Shown: positions 21,811-34,542, counted from the stretch's first letter. The stretch is DNA of 64,000 bases from Nomia melanderi (GCF_051020985.1 NC_135001.1:23057896-23121895); one strand, 5' to 3'. Made by a program: numbers and translations. Notes: generated by a model from the sequence alone, not told the origin.

Positions 21811-24800
21811 TCAGTCTCGCCTGCGCCACGTGAACTTCGCCCTCTGAGTGGACGCCTCGACGGTGGCCGGGGCCGGGTGCGAGTACGGGCAAGCCGGCTT
21901 GGTGCAGAACGGATGATACTTGCACTGCTGAGCGGGATGGGAGAACACGCATCCCAGTTTCGTGCAGGCCAGCCCGAATTTACATTTAGGATGTCTGTAA
22001 GCGCACTTGTCTCCAAATTTACAAGCGGGGAAGACGCTGCGGAAAACGATAGAAACTTGTAGAGCACAATGGACAATGAAGGCTTGGCTGAAGAACCAAG
22101 TAAAATACAATGACTGTAAACGAGGATTATTAAATGCGAACCTGCACATTACAACGGGATGAAGGTACGCGCATTTGTTGCCCAACGTACAGTTCGGCCA
22201 GTATCTGCACTTCTCCTTCGATTTGTCTATTACCGTCACTGCGTTCTCTGTTAGCGATTTTTTCTCTGAATCTGAAACAGCGAACGCTCGGTACATAAAC
22301 GTGTAGATAATCTTTAGATTAGGAAATTAGAGAAACTAATTGTGTTGCGCGATAATTGTATATGTCGCGTTAGAGACACTTACGTTTGTTTAACAATGGA
22401 TTTGTCAACGTGCTGGACTTCAAATCTGCAGGACTGGGCGAATGAGATCTATTATACACTATGGGACTTAATTTTCTCCTTTTCCTCGGTACCTCTTCAG
22501 TCTTCTCGACATTCTCGGTGTTACAATTTTCATTATTCTCTTCCGCTCTTTCTTTTCCATTCGCATCCATCTCACCATCCACTTCGGTTACTTGAAAAAC
22601 AGACGTTTCTGACTCATTCTGGGTATATACATCATTTTGTGTTGTTAAAAGCACAAGTTCATCGTCTTCATTTACCTTCGAACACGATTCACGAAAATAG
22701 TGTTAAGACGGCTAAAGAAAGTTCGAGTGATATAATTAACTAACTGCGGCTACGACTAACTACCTCCATTTCCAAGCGTTCGTCGTCGTCGGACGTGGCT
22801 TTCTCCTTGATAAGGTTGTTATTGTATCCGTTCAAAGTGACTAAAAATTTCTGGTTGTCGTCGCTTCGTTGAAACAATGACATTACCACACCCATATGCT
22901 CCTCGGTGACAGACTGTTGTACATCTACAGATGACGCAATATGAAATGGATCAGAGGAGCACTCAGCATTATACTCATTAATTCCAGCGTGGAAATAAAA
23001 GTACTCACAAGGTTTTGATTTTGTTTCAGAAACATCTGTGTTTAATTCTACTTGGATCTTTTCCATGACCAATCTCTTATTAGAATTCAGATGAACCGAC
23101 AAATTTTGCCCCACATCTCGTACAGCTGCAAGCCTGAGACGTTTCAACGTTTGCTTTTTGTCCTGCGAATGCAATTCAATAAAACAATTACACGGGAAAT
23201 GTGTTCTCCTTGTAAATATACAGCAGATTATATGAGCAATAAGAAGAAAAACAACTATTTTTATCATCATCGTCTACTTTATTTTATACACACCAATAAA
23301 GACGGTTCTGGATTCTTTTGAGTAACAACAGACTGGTTGGCCTCTGCGACGGCTCGCAACAGCAGAGACTGCGTGGCGCGTTTCTGTGTCGGTTGCAGTG
23401 GTTTCAACGGCCTCGGTGTCACGATTACTTTGCTGGGTATTTTAGTGTCTTCCACGTCTTCCGCGTCGCTACACTCCTTGCTGGTTTTCTCTAACGACTT
23501 CAATCGTTTCGTTTCAAGTTTCTCTGGCAGAACTTTATTCACGGCTATTATGTGAGATTTGATGGGACCAGAATTTCCGGCAGACTGCTCGTCATCGTCC
23601 AATTCCTCTTCCGCGCCCAGATTCAGATAATCCTCGTCCTCGCTACTCTGAGAACGCCTATTTGTCGAATTGAAACCACTTTTAATACTCACTGGTCGAA
23701 AATTATTTTTTAATGGTCCCAATCTAGTTTTGATATTTTTATTGTTACTTAACGTGTCGCGATCCTGCTCCAACGGTTTACTCTTGAATTCCACTAGCTC
23801 TCTGTTCCCTAACTGTTTCTGCGCCCTATCGATACGTGCGATTCCTAAACGATCTTTAATCGTGCCCACTGTTTTCCCAATTGATTTCGGCTTTACAGTT
23901 GAATTCACCTTGTCCCTTAACTCTATGTTCTTCTGTGGCTTTTCAACTTTAGAGTTGCCCAATCGTGTCTTTATGTCACTGCTAATCTTATCCAAGTCAT
24001 TGTATTTCGATTCAGTTTCGCGATTCCTCTTTGTACGTTCGTCTGCCTCGAAAATCCTTCCCCTTTGAAAGTTATTATTATTACGAACACCCTCGAATCT
24101 ATGCTTCTCTACGCGCTTCTCGTTCTGTCGATATCGACTTTCATTGTCTGCCTTCTCTCTGTGAACTTCAAATTTCTTCCTAGGTGACACCACGCCAAGC
24201 CGACTCTTCACGGAGACAACGGAAGTAATTTTTGGTTTGTTGACGCAAGATTTTAACTTTCTCGCGTTATCTTCCGTTGTACTTTCCTCGCCATCCTCGA
24301 TCTTTGATCGTTTCGCTTCAGTTTGTTTCTTTTCCAAGTTGCTGTCACGATAATTATTTATTGTATCCAAAGGCCTTTTCAGAGTTCTAGATGACGCATC
24401 GTCTACTTTTGATTCAATACGAGAATCTGTCGACCTACCACTGGAAGTCTCTACGACAATTGCTTCTTTATTTACATTTCCTGTTTGACTGTCATTAGAT
24501 TGTATTTTCCTTGACACGGACTGCTGAGCAACATTATGATTCGATCCAATATCTGACTTAATCTCATGGCTTGTACTTTTCACAGACTTCTCTACACTTT
24601 TGGCTCGACTTGTATCCAATTTTTGACTAGACACAGATGTTTTTCCGCTTTGTTTATGGAATGACTTGTCATCCTTTGTACTTTTGCTGGAAGACTTCTC
24701 TAGAGCTTGATTAACACCCTGATCTTCCAAAAAGGAGGTGGTCGATGTCTTTTTCTTTTTTCTTTCTTCCTCTTGTTTAACTACAACTGTAGGAACAAAC

Positions 24801-25521
24801 TCTCTCGACGACTTTCTTTTGGCTACTGTAACTTTTTGTAATTTCTTTAACACTTGGTCGTGAAGCCAATCCACGAACGGTGTTGTACAATTCTCTAAAA
24901 ACAGGTATAGGTCATCGTGCATTTGTTGACGAGACTTTTTATTTACAACCATTACTAAAATATAATCTGGTAATTCTTCGTCGTATCTGACTCCTAATTC
25001 TAATAATTTAGCACGAATGGCGCTCTGAAAAAAAAAACAATGAAGCATCCTTCAGTCTAATTAAAAGCACAAAACAAGTTATAAAGTATAGTAGAATTCT
25101 TGTATTAAATTGCAGAGTTGGAACTGCAGAAACATGATAATCTCGAATTTTTCGTTAATTTATTTCTTTTATAATAGTTTATACGCTAAATTCTCCTTCT
25201 TTTAGAGCGCTCGAAATGTATAAGAACAAATACACATGGGTTACGAGACAAATTAAATCGTACATCAAAATTATTGTTGTATCCCTTAAACATAAAATTC
25301 TTCAGAATAAGGCTAAGTAAATGATTCGAAATTGACCCGATAATCGTGATGGGCCATTATTGAGTAACAAAGACAAAATTCATATATAATCCTTCAAGAT
25401 CTCCGATTTAAAATTATTACACACGATAAGATACCTACGAAAGTCGAAAATGCCAGAATAAAAGTACAGAACATTTACTTACTCGTAACTGATTTGTAAC
25501 TTCTATACCTCGTATATCCAT
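21811..25521 (-). CDS. ZC3H14: Zinc finger CCCH domain-containing protein 14 (Nab2 orthologue)
   Basis: Nuclear poly(A)-RNA-binding protein that limits poly(A) tail length and works in mRNA export and decay (family knowledge). Six minus-strand exons: 25521-25483, 25024-23294, 23162-22764, 22675-22384, 22271-22142 and 22036-21811. The phases agree and give about 938 residues. The N-terminus (MDIRGIEVTNQLR, then SAIRAKLLELG, DEELPDYILVMV, NKKS) is the PWI-like Nab2 domain, diagnostic for ZC3H14/MSUT2. The middle, about 500 residues of exon 2 plus exon 3, is low-complexity and rich in K, S and E. The last three exons hold CCCH fingers: C-x5-C-x5-C-x3-H twice, then C-x5-C-x4-C-x3-H twice. Four fingers are seen; human ZC3H14 has five. 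The donor of exon 2 (GTGTGT) and the acceptor of exon 4 are weak, so those two borders are the least sure. It is divergently placed to PPP1R21, 1.66 kb away. Confidence 0.92.
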
Positions 25522-27178
25522 GACTGGCAATTACATTAAACCTGTCAATCGAGTGGAACAAGAAAACAATGTCTCAGTCAAGAAACAGATACTATTCACA
25601 CCGACGTTTAAGAATAAAAACATCCTCTGCCACGAAGGATCAGAGTGTCTCCTTCCAAAGGAAAGATCTGTGTAACATCTAGGTAGGAAACTCTACTAAA
25701 ATTTCTGATACTCTGGACAACCTTAAATGCAGCAAGCAAACGTTAAACGAAACAATAGTTTTATCGGATTATTTGATATTATAGAGTAATTGTTTCCAAA
25801 GGTCCAACAGACAAGTATTTTACGTTTCGAATCGAATCGACAGTTTGAAATACCATCGAATATTGTATAGTGATGATTAAAATACTAATCCACTCTAGTC
25901 TGACATTCCCGTTCTTGTGCTATAATATTCAGTGGTGTACGTCGTACTTTGATCGTCAACAAAATAAATACGGTAAAAAGTATAGGGGTAGAACTATAAA
26001 ATTCTAACTAAATCTGTTAATCACAAGTCAGATTCAATGTTAAATAATATTATACTTTCACAACATTTTCTCGTCTTCTTTATTATCACCTGTTTTGTAA
26101 GAAGTGAAAAGGGTACGTTGCACCATCTATGTCAAACTTCCAAAGCTATTAGTACAGACCAAAGACTCAAGATATGTACAGACGTTGCAGCTTATGAGAT
26201 TTTCTGCCTACGGCTACGGGGATCATGAGATCGCGGTACCATTTTGGTGTCGATCTCGATATTGCCGACAATAAGGATTTCAGGGTTGTTAGTAGAAATC
26301 GGATTAACTATGCACTGCACATCTGCCGTGAGTATTTTACGCATAAAACTATATAAAACTCTATAAAACTCTATAAAACTCCATAAAACTTTATAGAGCA
26401 ATAAATTTCCAAACTTTCTATCGACTCGTTATACAGATTAATGTCGTAAAAGCATACTGCGAAGGTTGGAGATCGAAAATTGAATAAGATCAAATATCGA
26501 ATGCAGATTAATTTGGAACACTCATTTAAATATGTGCATCTATGCATTTTCTTCCCGCCAACTTATGTACTCGCGATACGAAATATATAGACGTTTTGTT
26601 CGTGCTAACGGTAGCTGAAATTCGTAGGTCGTTGGTTAGGCGGAGTGTAATATTGAAATAACAAGATCAAGGAAACATCGAAATCATTAGTGGGAAAGAG
26701 CAATGCGTAAACTTTGAATCTAATTAAATCCGTGCAAATGCGTTTTGAAATGCTTATCATTAGTTGATAAGATATCGGAAGTGTTCGATTTGAAAGTCGA
26801 CTAACAACTAACTTCTCTTCAGTGAGATGCCTTCACAATTGAAGATCAGTTAGCACTGAATATATGTATATAAAATTTTCCGTAAAGGTATGTCATATTG
26901 TGGGCGTTTTGTTGATATATGTTGTTCGTTTGCAAAACTTTAGAAGGAATTTAGTGTATGCACAATACATATGGCTTCTCCTTCTACGAACGGTATTCCC
27001 TACTTGTTTTCAACCGTGTCTCGTTGACATTTGACGTTTACAATCACGACAGTGTACAGTACCATGTATGTATTTCCTGTCAAGAAGTACTCTGTGACAG
27101 ACATTACAACAATGAGCAATTTCTAGTAATTATTTAAGGTTGGAATAACATATTTAGTAGAAGGTAGTGGAGAAAGTA
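25522..27178. other. Divergent promoter region of ZC3H14 and PPP1R21
   Basis: AT-rich spacer between two start codons read in opposite directions. A short 10-bp tandem repeat lies at 26341-26396. No gene or MITE end was recognised. Confidence 0.55.
26341..26396. repeat. Six-copy 10-bp tandem repeat
   Basis: Units of the form CTATAAAACT, five to six near-perfect copies. Confidence 0.9.
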
Positions 27179-28841
27179 ATGGAGGGTGTCAATGGGCAAC
27201 TGCAGACCAAATATCAAAAAATTGCTACAGAATACTCAAAAGTAAGGAAAGAAATGTTTAATATTTATTTATTTATTTCATTGTAGTTGCTTTCCTTTGT
27301 AATTTAATATTTTTTAATACGTATCAGAAGATTGATATAAAAAAATTTAATTTTTAGATTCGTGCTCATGCAAGTGTTCTAAAAAAGGCTGTGATCGAAG
27401 AACAAACACGTAATGCGGATATACGTGAACAATTAAAAGAAAAAGAAGTTGAACTTCGAAGAGCGGATCAGGAATTAGATAGCTTATCTTTTCGAAATCA
27501 ACAATTAACCAAACGTATAACTGTATTACAGGAGGAACTTGAGAAAGCGCAAAATAAATCCAAGAAAGGGAAAAATAAATTACCAGACAGTAAGAGCCAA
27601 ATACCCACACCGCCAAATCATATTTTAGATGAAGAATTTCAGAAGAAAATAGTTGAGAATGCTCAATTATTATCCCAAATCAGTGATAAAGACAGTGAAA
27701 TTGAAAGTTTAAATGAAAGAATCCAGCAGTTAGAATATAAATTAGATCACTGTGAGAAATCTAAAGTTGAATTAGAATGTCAGTATCAGAGTACAATAGT
27801 CAAATTAGAAATAGAAAGAAATGACTTACAAAGGAAGTTAACTGAAAGACAAAAACAAGAAGAAACCGTATCGTGGTCTAGTAATGAAGGTAAACGAGAT
27901 GGATATGAGTTGGATACTAGAATAGGACTTTCTAATCATCGTCAAATAGAACAATCTCCAGTTTCATCGCCATTGGCTTCACGTAGATCATCAAAATCAA
28001 TTGGTGAAGGCAGGTCTTCTAAGGCACAAGAAGATAACAATGATTTTGATTTATCTAAATCATGTGACTTGGAAAAAGAAATGAATTACTGGAAAGCACA
28101 GTACCATATACTCAAAGTAAAATATGAGGAAATAGAACAAAAAGAACGTTTAAGTGATGAGCCAGTAGAGTGTGAACCTTTGCAACCAACAAAAATAAAT
28201 AATATGGTAATATATAACATAACACACACACGCACAGTTTTTTATTCCAACTAACCTAATTACATGATTTTTATAACAGATTGGAAGATTAACAGTACCT
28301 TTTCCTATACCAGAAGAAATTGAAGCTCGAGAAGCTAAAATCAGAGATTATTTTCTACAAGAGATTGATAAGTTAATAACAGAGAAAAATATTTATCATG
28401 TTAAAAATTTAGCTATGGCTGCTAATGTAATTAACTTATTTTATCTTATATGTTTGTGTATGGACTGCATTAGATACCAATTAAATGTTCAATTTAAAAA
28501 TACTGTTCCAGAGTGAAGTTATGCAGGTTCATTTAGATACAAGTGAATCAAAGAGAAAAAAATGTGAGTCTGCACTTTCAGAAGCATTTTCAAACTGTAA
28601 TATTTTACAGAAAGATAAAGAAATACAAGAAGGAAATTACAAAGCTCAACTTAGTACTATGAGTGAGCATTTAGCAAACATGAATGAGAAACTTATTTCT
28701 CAAACAGAAGAAATACAACAATTGAAGTTTGAACTTGCAAATAAGGTAACTAATTATTGATCAATAGAAATGTTAATATTTTCGACACTTCCTACAGGGT
28801 TTATTGATTTTCAGAACAATAAAAAGGGGAAACAGAAGTGA
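27179..28841 (+). CDS. PPP1R21: Protein phosphatase 1 regulatory subunit 21 (KLRAQ-type coiled coil)
   Basis: Early-endosome coiled-coil protein of the FERRY complex and endosomal sorting (family knowledge). Exons 27179-27241, 27358-28206, 28280-28426, 28512-28745 and 28815-28841 join in phase to 439 residues. The N-terminus (LQTKYQKIATEYSKIRAHAS, VLKKAVIEEQ, SLSFRNQQLTKRI) is the KLRAQ domain. The C-terminus (YKAQLSTMSEHLANMNEKL, then a lysine-rich tail) matches the TTKRSYEDQ region of the family. Between them lie long heptad-rich coiled coils and a serine-rich linker. Human PPP1R21 is about 780 residues, and the central helical domain of the human protein is not obvious here. The last exon codes for only eight residues; its AG acceptor and TGA were read directly. 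The start ATG at 27179 lies in AAAGTAATGG. It converges on ISCA2; a plus-strand AATAAA sits at 29015-29020. Confidence 0.92.
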
Positions 28842-29014
28842 TATAGGTTAGATTGCAAATTATTATTAACATTCCATCAGCAACTCAAAGTAATCAGAAT
28901 TGTTGGTAATTTTAATTTCCTCTAAACACAATATACCTGTAAAACAATAATTATAAGTTTTGATCATATCCTCATTAATATATAAAATCAGTGTTATATC
29001 ATTTATGAATTTAA

Positions 29015-29020
29015 AATAAA
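29015..29020 (+). terminator. Candidate PPP1R21 poly(A) signal
   Basis: AATAAA 174 bases after the PPP1R21 stop. Confidence 0.5.
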
Positions 29021-29126
29021 AATTATTATTAATGTTCATTTTTTGAGCATTTGTAATGGAACAACCCACATTTTACATGAAATCATAAAGTATATGATAT
29101 CAACATTTACATATATTTACAGTCAA

Positions 29127-29132
29127 TTTATT
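29127..29132 (-). terminator. Candidate ISCA2 poly(A) signal
   Basis: AATAAA on the minus strand, about 280 bases after the ISCA2 stop. Confidence 0.45.
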
Positions 29133-29410
29133 ACAATTTCAACTGAACAATTTGTTTGTCTATATTCTAAATTAAAGCTTCTGTTTGTATTTTACATTAT
29201 TATAAAATAAACATACATAAGCATACACATAACAATATCTTTAAATATACAATATGTAACAATTGTGATCAAAGTGGAAAACAAACTTTTTTAGCATAAG
29301 TGTTATAAGTTTCCACTATTATTTTCCCAACAAAAAAAAAGGAATAATAAATGTGATACAAGTATAATCGTTTTGCTCTAAATTTAAATATACTATACAC
29401 AATGAAACCA

Positions 29411-30181
29411 TTATACTTTAATAGAAAAACTAGCCCCGCAGCTGCAACCTTGCTCGGCTAAAGGATTATTTGTTATCCTAAATGCAGAGCGTATTAACTC
29501 TGTATGATACTCTAATGTTGCTCCTTTAATATACTCTAAAGATGTTGAATCTATAACCACTTTGGCACCATCCTTTTGAAATACCCTGTAACATATTTAA
29601 TTAATTTCTATAACAAATACAAATACTGACATATCATAATCAACTCTACATAATCTTACTTGTCATCTTCATTTATATTTGTGTCCAAATCAAATTTATA
29701 TTGGAAACCTGAGCAACCTCCACCTTCTACTGTTACTCTTAAATATGCATTATCACTTGTAATTTCCTTCAAACGTTTAACACAGCTATCAGTAATAATG
29801 ATGTCATTTTCTGACTTAACTGCTGCTGCAGTTGACATTTCCTTTGATGAAATTGTAGATACATTGTACCATGGAGACCTAATAATAGTTATTTTTTATC
29901 ATTCTATTAATAATGCACTTTTGTAATTACTTCAGGACATTTAATGATTCTAAATTAAATGTCTAATATAATGCATGCTATGAACAAAAGTAATCAAAAT
30001 TGATTGTTAATACTAAATTCTTGTTAATGTTCTAAAATATATTTTTTACTAAATTAATTACACTTCGAAAATTAAATAAAACACTTAACCAAAATATTAC
30101 TTACGTCAATAAACGTGAAAAGTATCGGTTTGCAACGAAATTAGAAGAGAGACCCCAAATTGTGTATTTCAATTTCGCCAT
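29411..30181 (-). CDS. ISCA2: Iron-sulfur cluster assembly 2, mitochondrial (A-type carrier)
   Basis: A-type Fe-S carrier that, with ISCA1 and IBA57, makes mitochondrial [4Fe-4S] clusters for aconitase, lipoate synthase and complex I (family knowledge). Three minus-strand exons: 30181-30105, 29878-29660 and 29585-29411. Phases close, giving 156 residues against about 154 in human. The first exon and the start of the second code for a basic, serine-rich presequence (MAKLKYTIWGLSSN...). The core has TDSCVKRLKEI, VEGGGCSGFQYKFDLD and the C-terminal GCSCGASFSIKV, so the three cluster-ligand cysteines (C-S-G-F and C-S-C) are intact. A minus-strand AATAAA lies at 29127-29132. The gene is tail-to-tail with PPP1R21 and head-to-head with CHCHD3. 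Confidence 0.95.
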
Positions 30182-32053
30182 ATTTCTGACAGGCATAAGA
30201 TAATCGACAAATTCATAATACATAGATACGAATGAATATTATTAAACACTATTTGCCACTAAACTCATTGAATTATTGGAAACATTAAAAGTCAATTCTT
30301 AGTAAGAAGTTTTAGTACCATGCAATGTGATAATTATTCAGAAAAATTGCAGCACTCTAAGTTTCAGCTTCACGCAAAGATTTTGAAGACCAGAATTACT
30401 TCCTTTTTTAATGAAAATTCATCGTTGCGGATGAACAATAAAATATATGAAATCCAACAGAAGTGAGAATAGAAAATAGTTTACTGGTACTAATGTATTT
30501 GTTTCAAAGAAAACCACGTTTTCTTTGTCGTATCAATATTTCTCGAGCAAATCAAATTAATTGAATGTTCGTTGTAAATTGCACTTTTCTTTGCCAATAC
30601 ACTTAACGCGAACTAGAAACTATACCATTGATCACAAAATATTTGTTCAATAGAGAGAGTATAAATATCTTTAACGAAACTATAAACCAGTCTTCGCTTA
30701 TAAATAACGTCACAAGGTGGCGCTTATGTCAAAGGTCATTTTTTTTTTTGTAGTATACTTCAGAGTATTGAAAAAAGAGCTTGCGAGCTTCTTAGACTCT
30801 TTTACTTCATGGATTAACAGCGAGAACACCGACGAAAGATTCTCTCTAAATTTGTTTAAATTTGTATTAAATTGTAAAACGTATTAATAAATAGTACAAG
30901 GCAATTATCTCACGCAAGATATCTAATAATCAAAATTGATATGTTACAATATTACCACAGATGAATTTATTCTTACAATTTAAATATCGCGGTACTTTAA
31001 CGTAAGTATCCAAGGAAAACTTAAGCACTAATGTGAACCGGTGTTAATGATAGGTAATGCAATTCTGTATGCGCATTGATACTATTTTTCTAATCAAATA
31101 TTATGAAATCAGGATCTTCCGTGCGTAAAATTAATACACGATAATATATACTGAAAGTATAAGTAAAATGGTCACTATTATGTAAAAGGATAACTTAAGG
31201 TAATGTAAAGTTTTGTTGGAAGAAATAATTAGAGTACAATTTTATATTTCAAAATTAGTGTCTAGTGTTATAATGTTATTGGCGAATAAAAATAGTTTAA
31301 GGAATAAAAAGAATGTAGTAATGAAAAAATACAATTGCAGTTACATTGGCAATGTACATGATGAATTGTGTCCGTGATGATTTGGTACTGATATTAATAT
31401 TCTATAGTTAATGAAACATATAGAAATTTATGAATATTTTTATACTTTAATTTATAACATGATAGGAAATGTGGAAATAAATTAGATTTGTTGATAAAAC
31501 ATTGTATGAATTCGAGTAGGGTTATATTGGTTTTTGTCAAATATTTAATAGTAGTGAAATATGTCTTGCTACGTTTAATGAAATATTAGTATTAAAAGTG
31601 TGTCATATTCAGTCTATAATAAGTACTATTCCAAAAATAAAATCCTCAAGGAAAGAATAGAGTCATTGACTATAAGTACAAATTTTCAGCATACTTATTT
31701 ATGTTTATATTTATGTTTATTTTTAAAAACTTAAATAGTAAACATGTAAAAAATATTATGTATTGCCATAACTATAAATGAATAATATTCTAATAATTTA
31801 TACATTAATGGATAACATAAAATTTGTTATTAAATGATAGTTATTTGTATTATGTTTAGAGATATTATTATAGATTATCTAAAGTAATTAATTTAAGAGA
31901 AGTATATGCATATATAGCTTATATTTATTGTAATAACAATTTTCCTTGATGTTTCAGATATACCTTTTTATACATATTTAACTGAATTAAATTTGCGAGG
32001 CTAGTTTACAATAAACGCTTTATTTTCCTATAAAATAAGTTAGGACTATTAAA
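30182..32053. other. Head-to-head spacer of ISCA2 and CHCHD3
   Basis: Very AT-rich, 1.87 kb. It should contain both promoters and any 5' UTR exons; a splice-like TTTCAG near 31958 would fit a CHCHD3 leader intron. No coding exon or MITE end was seen. Confidence 0.5.
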
Positions 32054-32748
32054 ATGGGCGCTGGACAAAGTGCTCGTAGACTTACTATTAATAATGAAGA
32101 TGATATAGATGTTATTAAAGTATCTAATTCAATTGTACAACGATTGACTCAAAAAGCAAATGAAGCTAATATCAAATCAACGAATGAATTAGAATCGCCT
32201 AATTTGGCACAACCCCTTGGTAATAAAAATATACCTTCACCACCACCTGAAAGTCGAAGTACACCAGTGAGTTCTGGATATCCAACATATTATTATCCAC
32301 AAATGACAATAACTGCTCTTGAAATGCAGCAACAAAAAGAGCAAGAGCTACTGAAGCAAGATCAATACTGGAAAAAACGATTAGAAAACTTAGAGAAAAA
32401 TCACGTGAAAATTAATCAAATTATAAATGAGGAATATAAAAAGGCTGTGGAAGAGTTATATGTGGATCGTGGTATGTATTATTGTAATGTAAAATATTAA
32501 ATAAATATTAGACTGATATCATATATCAGTTCTGAAGTATACTATAAAATTATATAATTTAATATTTTACAGATAAAAAGAATGTGAATATTCATAATAC
32601 TGTACAACCATGTTTGGGAAGTATAGACAAGGTATTGAAGTGTTACCAGGAGTATCCCAAAGAAATTTTGAAGTGTTCTAATTTAGTTGAAGAATTTTCT
32701 AATTGCGTAGATGAACGACGTGCAACAGTTATTGCCGCACGTTGTTAA
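32054..32748 (+). CDS. CHCHD3: MICOS complex subunit MIC19/MIC25 (CHCH domain protein 3)
   Basis: Peripheral inner-membrane subunit of MICOS that holds crista junctions and links to MIC60 and SAM50 (family knowledge). Two exons, 32054-32471 and 32573-32748, joined within GAT, give 197 residues. The N-terminus MGAGQSARR is a good N-myristoylation signal, as in vertebrate MIC19. Residues about 95-140 form a charged helix (DUF737/ATPase-like coiled-coil region: MQQQKEQELLKQDQYWKKRL). The C-terminus has a twin CX9C CHCH domain: C-LGSIDKVLK-C and C-SNLVEEFSN-C. It is shorter than human MIC19 (227), mainly in the middle helix. A plus-strand AATAAA follows at 32823-32828. The ATG is preceded by in-frame AT-rich leader sequence, with no nearer upstream start. 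Confidence 0.93.
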
Positions 32749-32822
32749 TATTTTGCAACATTACGTATAGTAATTGTTTCACATTTTAGTAACTCAAACT
32801 GGTGTGAAATTTAATGTTGTTT

Positions 32823-32828
32823 AATAAA
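32823..32828 (+). terminator. Candidate CHCHD3 poly(A) signal
   Basis: AATAAA 75 bases after the CHCHD3 stop codon. Confidence 0.6.
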
Positions 32829-32882
32829 AGAACTTTTAGTTATTGCCAATAAATTAAATTATATGTATTAAAATGTTGAATA

Positions 32883-32888
32883 TTTATT
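32883..32888 (-). terminator. Candidate GDPGP1 poly(A) signal
   Basis: AATAAA on the minus strand about 320 bases after the GDPGP1 stop. Confidence 0.4.
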
Positions 32889-33207
32889 ACATTTACATTA
32901 CTAACAGCATTTAGAGTATTAAAAATAATGTAGTTCGTAAGGCTTTTCATGTTACAAATTATATAAATCACAATATTCTTTGAATATATTAATTACAGTG
33001 TAGAAAATTGTTTTTTTTTTTATGAATAAGTTAATGTTAAGATAAAGTGTCAGTTGAAAGTTTATGGTTCATACAGAACAAGTAATATTTTATAATTTTA
33101 TGGAAAAGAAATAGGTATAATATTCTGTGCATTATAGTAGATGTCATTATTATTAATTCAATTACAAGATATTTCGAACATACATAAATTTAACATAGTA
33201 ATAGTTT

Positions 33208-34542
33208 TCATATAGTCAGTTGCCTTTGTATTAAATTTTTTACTTCATCAAAAATGAGTGAAAAGGGTTCTTCTGTTATGTCCTTAAAAAAATTTGCTAC
33301 ATATTCTTCTGATACATTTTTATACACTTCCTCAGCTGTAAAATTATAAAATTATTTAATCAATTATTGAAATCAATTATTATTTTTATGAAATATAATA
33401 TTGAAATATTTACATTTTATTGATAAATGTCCAAACAATTCACAAGATGCTACATTAAAAACACTAGTGTCTTTTATGCCTGTGCTGGATTTTCTAGCCC
33501 AAATGTAAATCCTCAGGTCTTCATATTCTTTTCCAGAATCTGCTTTTGCTCTTGTAATGTAAACATTATGTGCTATCTGCTTGTTTTGTAAATAGTTTAT
33601 GACTAAAAACGCCCAATTGACAAATTCATCTATATTTTTTACATTTAACCGTTTTATACAAAATCCATTTGCAGGGTAGTTCTTTAAAATTTGTACAGGA
33701 CCCATAAAGTCATCAAGATCCTAAAAACGAAAATAATAACAGTAGTAAACTATTGTATGCAATTAAATAATATGTAAGAATATTAAAGTATATAAAGTAT
33801 ACAAAATTGATTTACAATATATTCTAACAACATCTTATGATTTAGATAATACAGATGCCAGTGAAGGTGGTTTACAGATGCATAAGCACAGAGACTATTG
33901 AATACCATTCGGATATATCTAAAAATAAAAAGCGATTAAAATGTTAATTTTTATATCAATTTTATATTGTTAAGTTGAACATAATATTACTTACAAATCG
34001 TGACTTAATGCAAATATATCTAAAGCTTTGTACAGACTATATTTTGTTACAACTTGAGGTAACTGTTTCCATCTCTCAGGTAACAATAAACAGTGACAAT
34101 ACTCCAGTGGACTAATATTAACTGCAATTATATCTGCTTCATTTTCAGCATCTAAATTCATTATTTTCTCTTCTGAAGAAATTTTAGTGAAATTGAAACG
34201 TTCTTTATCAAACAACTGTGTCATTGAAGTGATATTTTCAGGAAGCCTTCTATTACAACCACGGTCAATGTTTAACTAAAATCAACAATTAAGCGTCTAA
34301 TTATACTTGGTTTTTAAATTTGTAAGTATATTTTAATTTTTATGTAAGCATATTACTAAAAGTTGTTATATTACCTGAGCTAAGAATTGATACTTTCCAC
34401 TTAATATTTTTGAACTTTTAATATTTAATACATAACGAAATATTCCTTTGTTTTGAGCTTCTTCCCATTTTTCTTTCAAGATAGAATCAAAATTCAATTC
34501 TTTCTTTTCTTTAATAGTACTATCATTATTTATATGAGACAT
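33208..34542 (-). CDS. GDPGP1: GDP-D-glucose phosphorylase 1
   Basis: HIT-like enzyme that splits GDP-D-glucose with phosphate to GDP and glucose-1-phosphate, thought to clear a mistaken GDP-glucose product (family knowledge). Exons 34542-34375, 34275-33995, 33918-33816, 33720-33414 and 33335-33208 join in phase to 328 residues. Family landmarks are LNIDRGCNRR, FNFTKI, INVSPLEYCHCLLLPE (read as VNISPLEYCHC here), MVFNSLCAYASVNHLHWH, QIAHNVYITR and IWARKSSTGIKD. NHLHWH is the HIT-type active site with the presumed nucleophilic histidine. The first ATG is at 34542; the open frame extends five codons upstream only to a TTG. A possible minus-strand AATAAA is at 32883-32888, overlapping the 3' end of CHCHD3 (convergent pair). 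Confidence 0.93.

Larger units (their letters stand above)
28842..29410. other. Shared 3' region of convergent PPP1R21 and ISCA2
   Basis: AATAAA occurs on the plus strand at 29015-29020 and on the minus strand at 29127-29132, so the two transcripts may end within, or slightly overlap in, this 570-bp spacer. The sequence is AT-rich with no coding exon. Confidence 0.55.
32749..33207. other. Shared 3' region of convergent CHCHD3 and GDPGP1
   Basis: Plus-strand AATAAA at 32823-32828 and minus-strand AATAAA at 32883-32888; the signals cross, so the transcripts probably overlap at their 3' ends. Confidence 0.5.

Noticed and set aside
22342..22743. 133-codon plus-strand frame
   Set aside because: Antisense to a ZC3H14 exon with correct splice sites.
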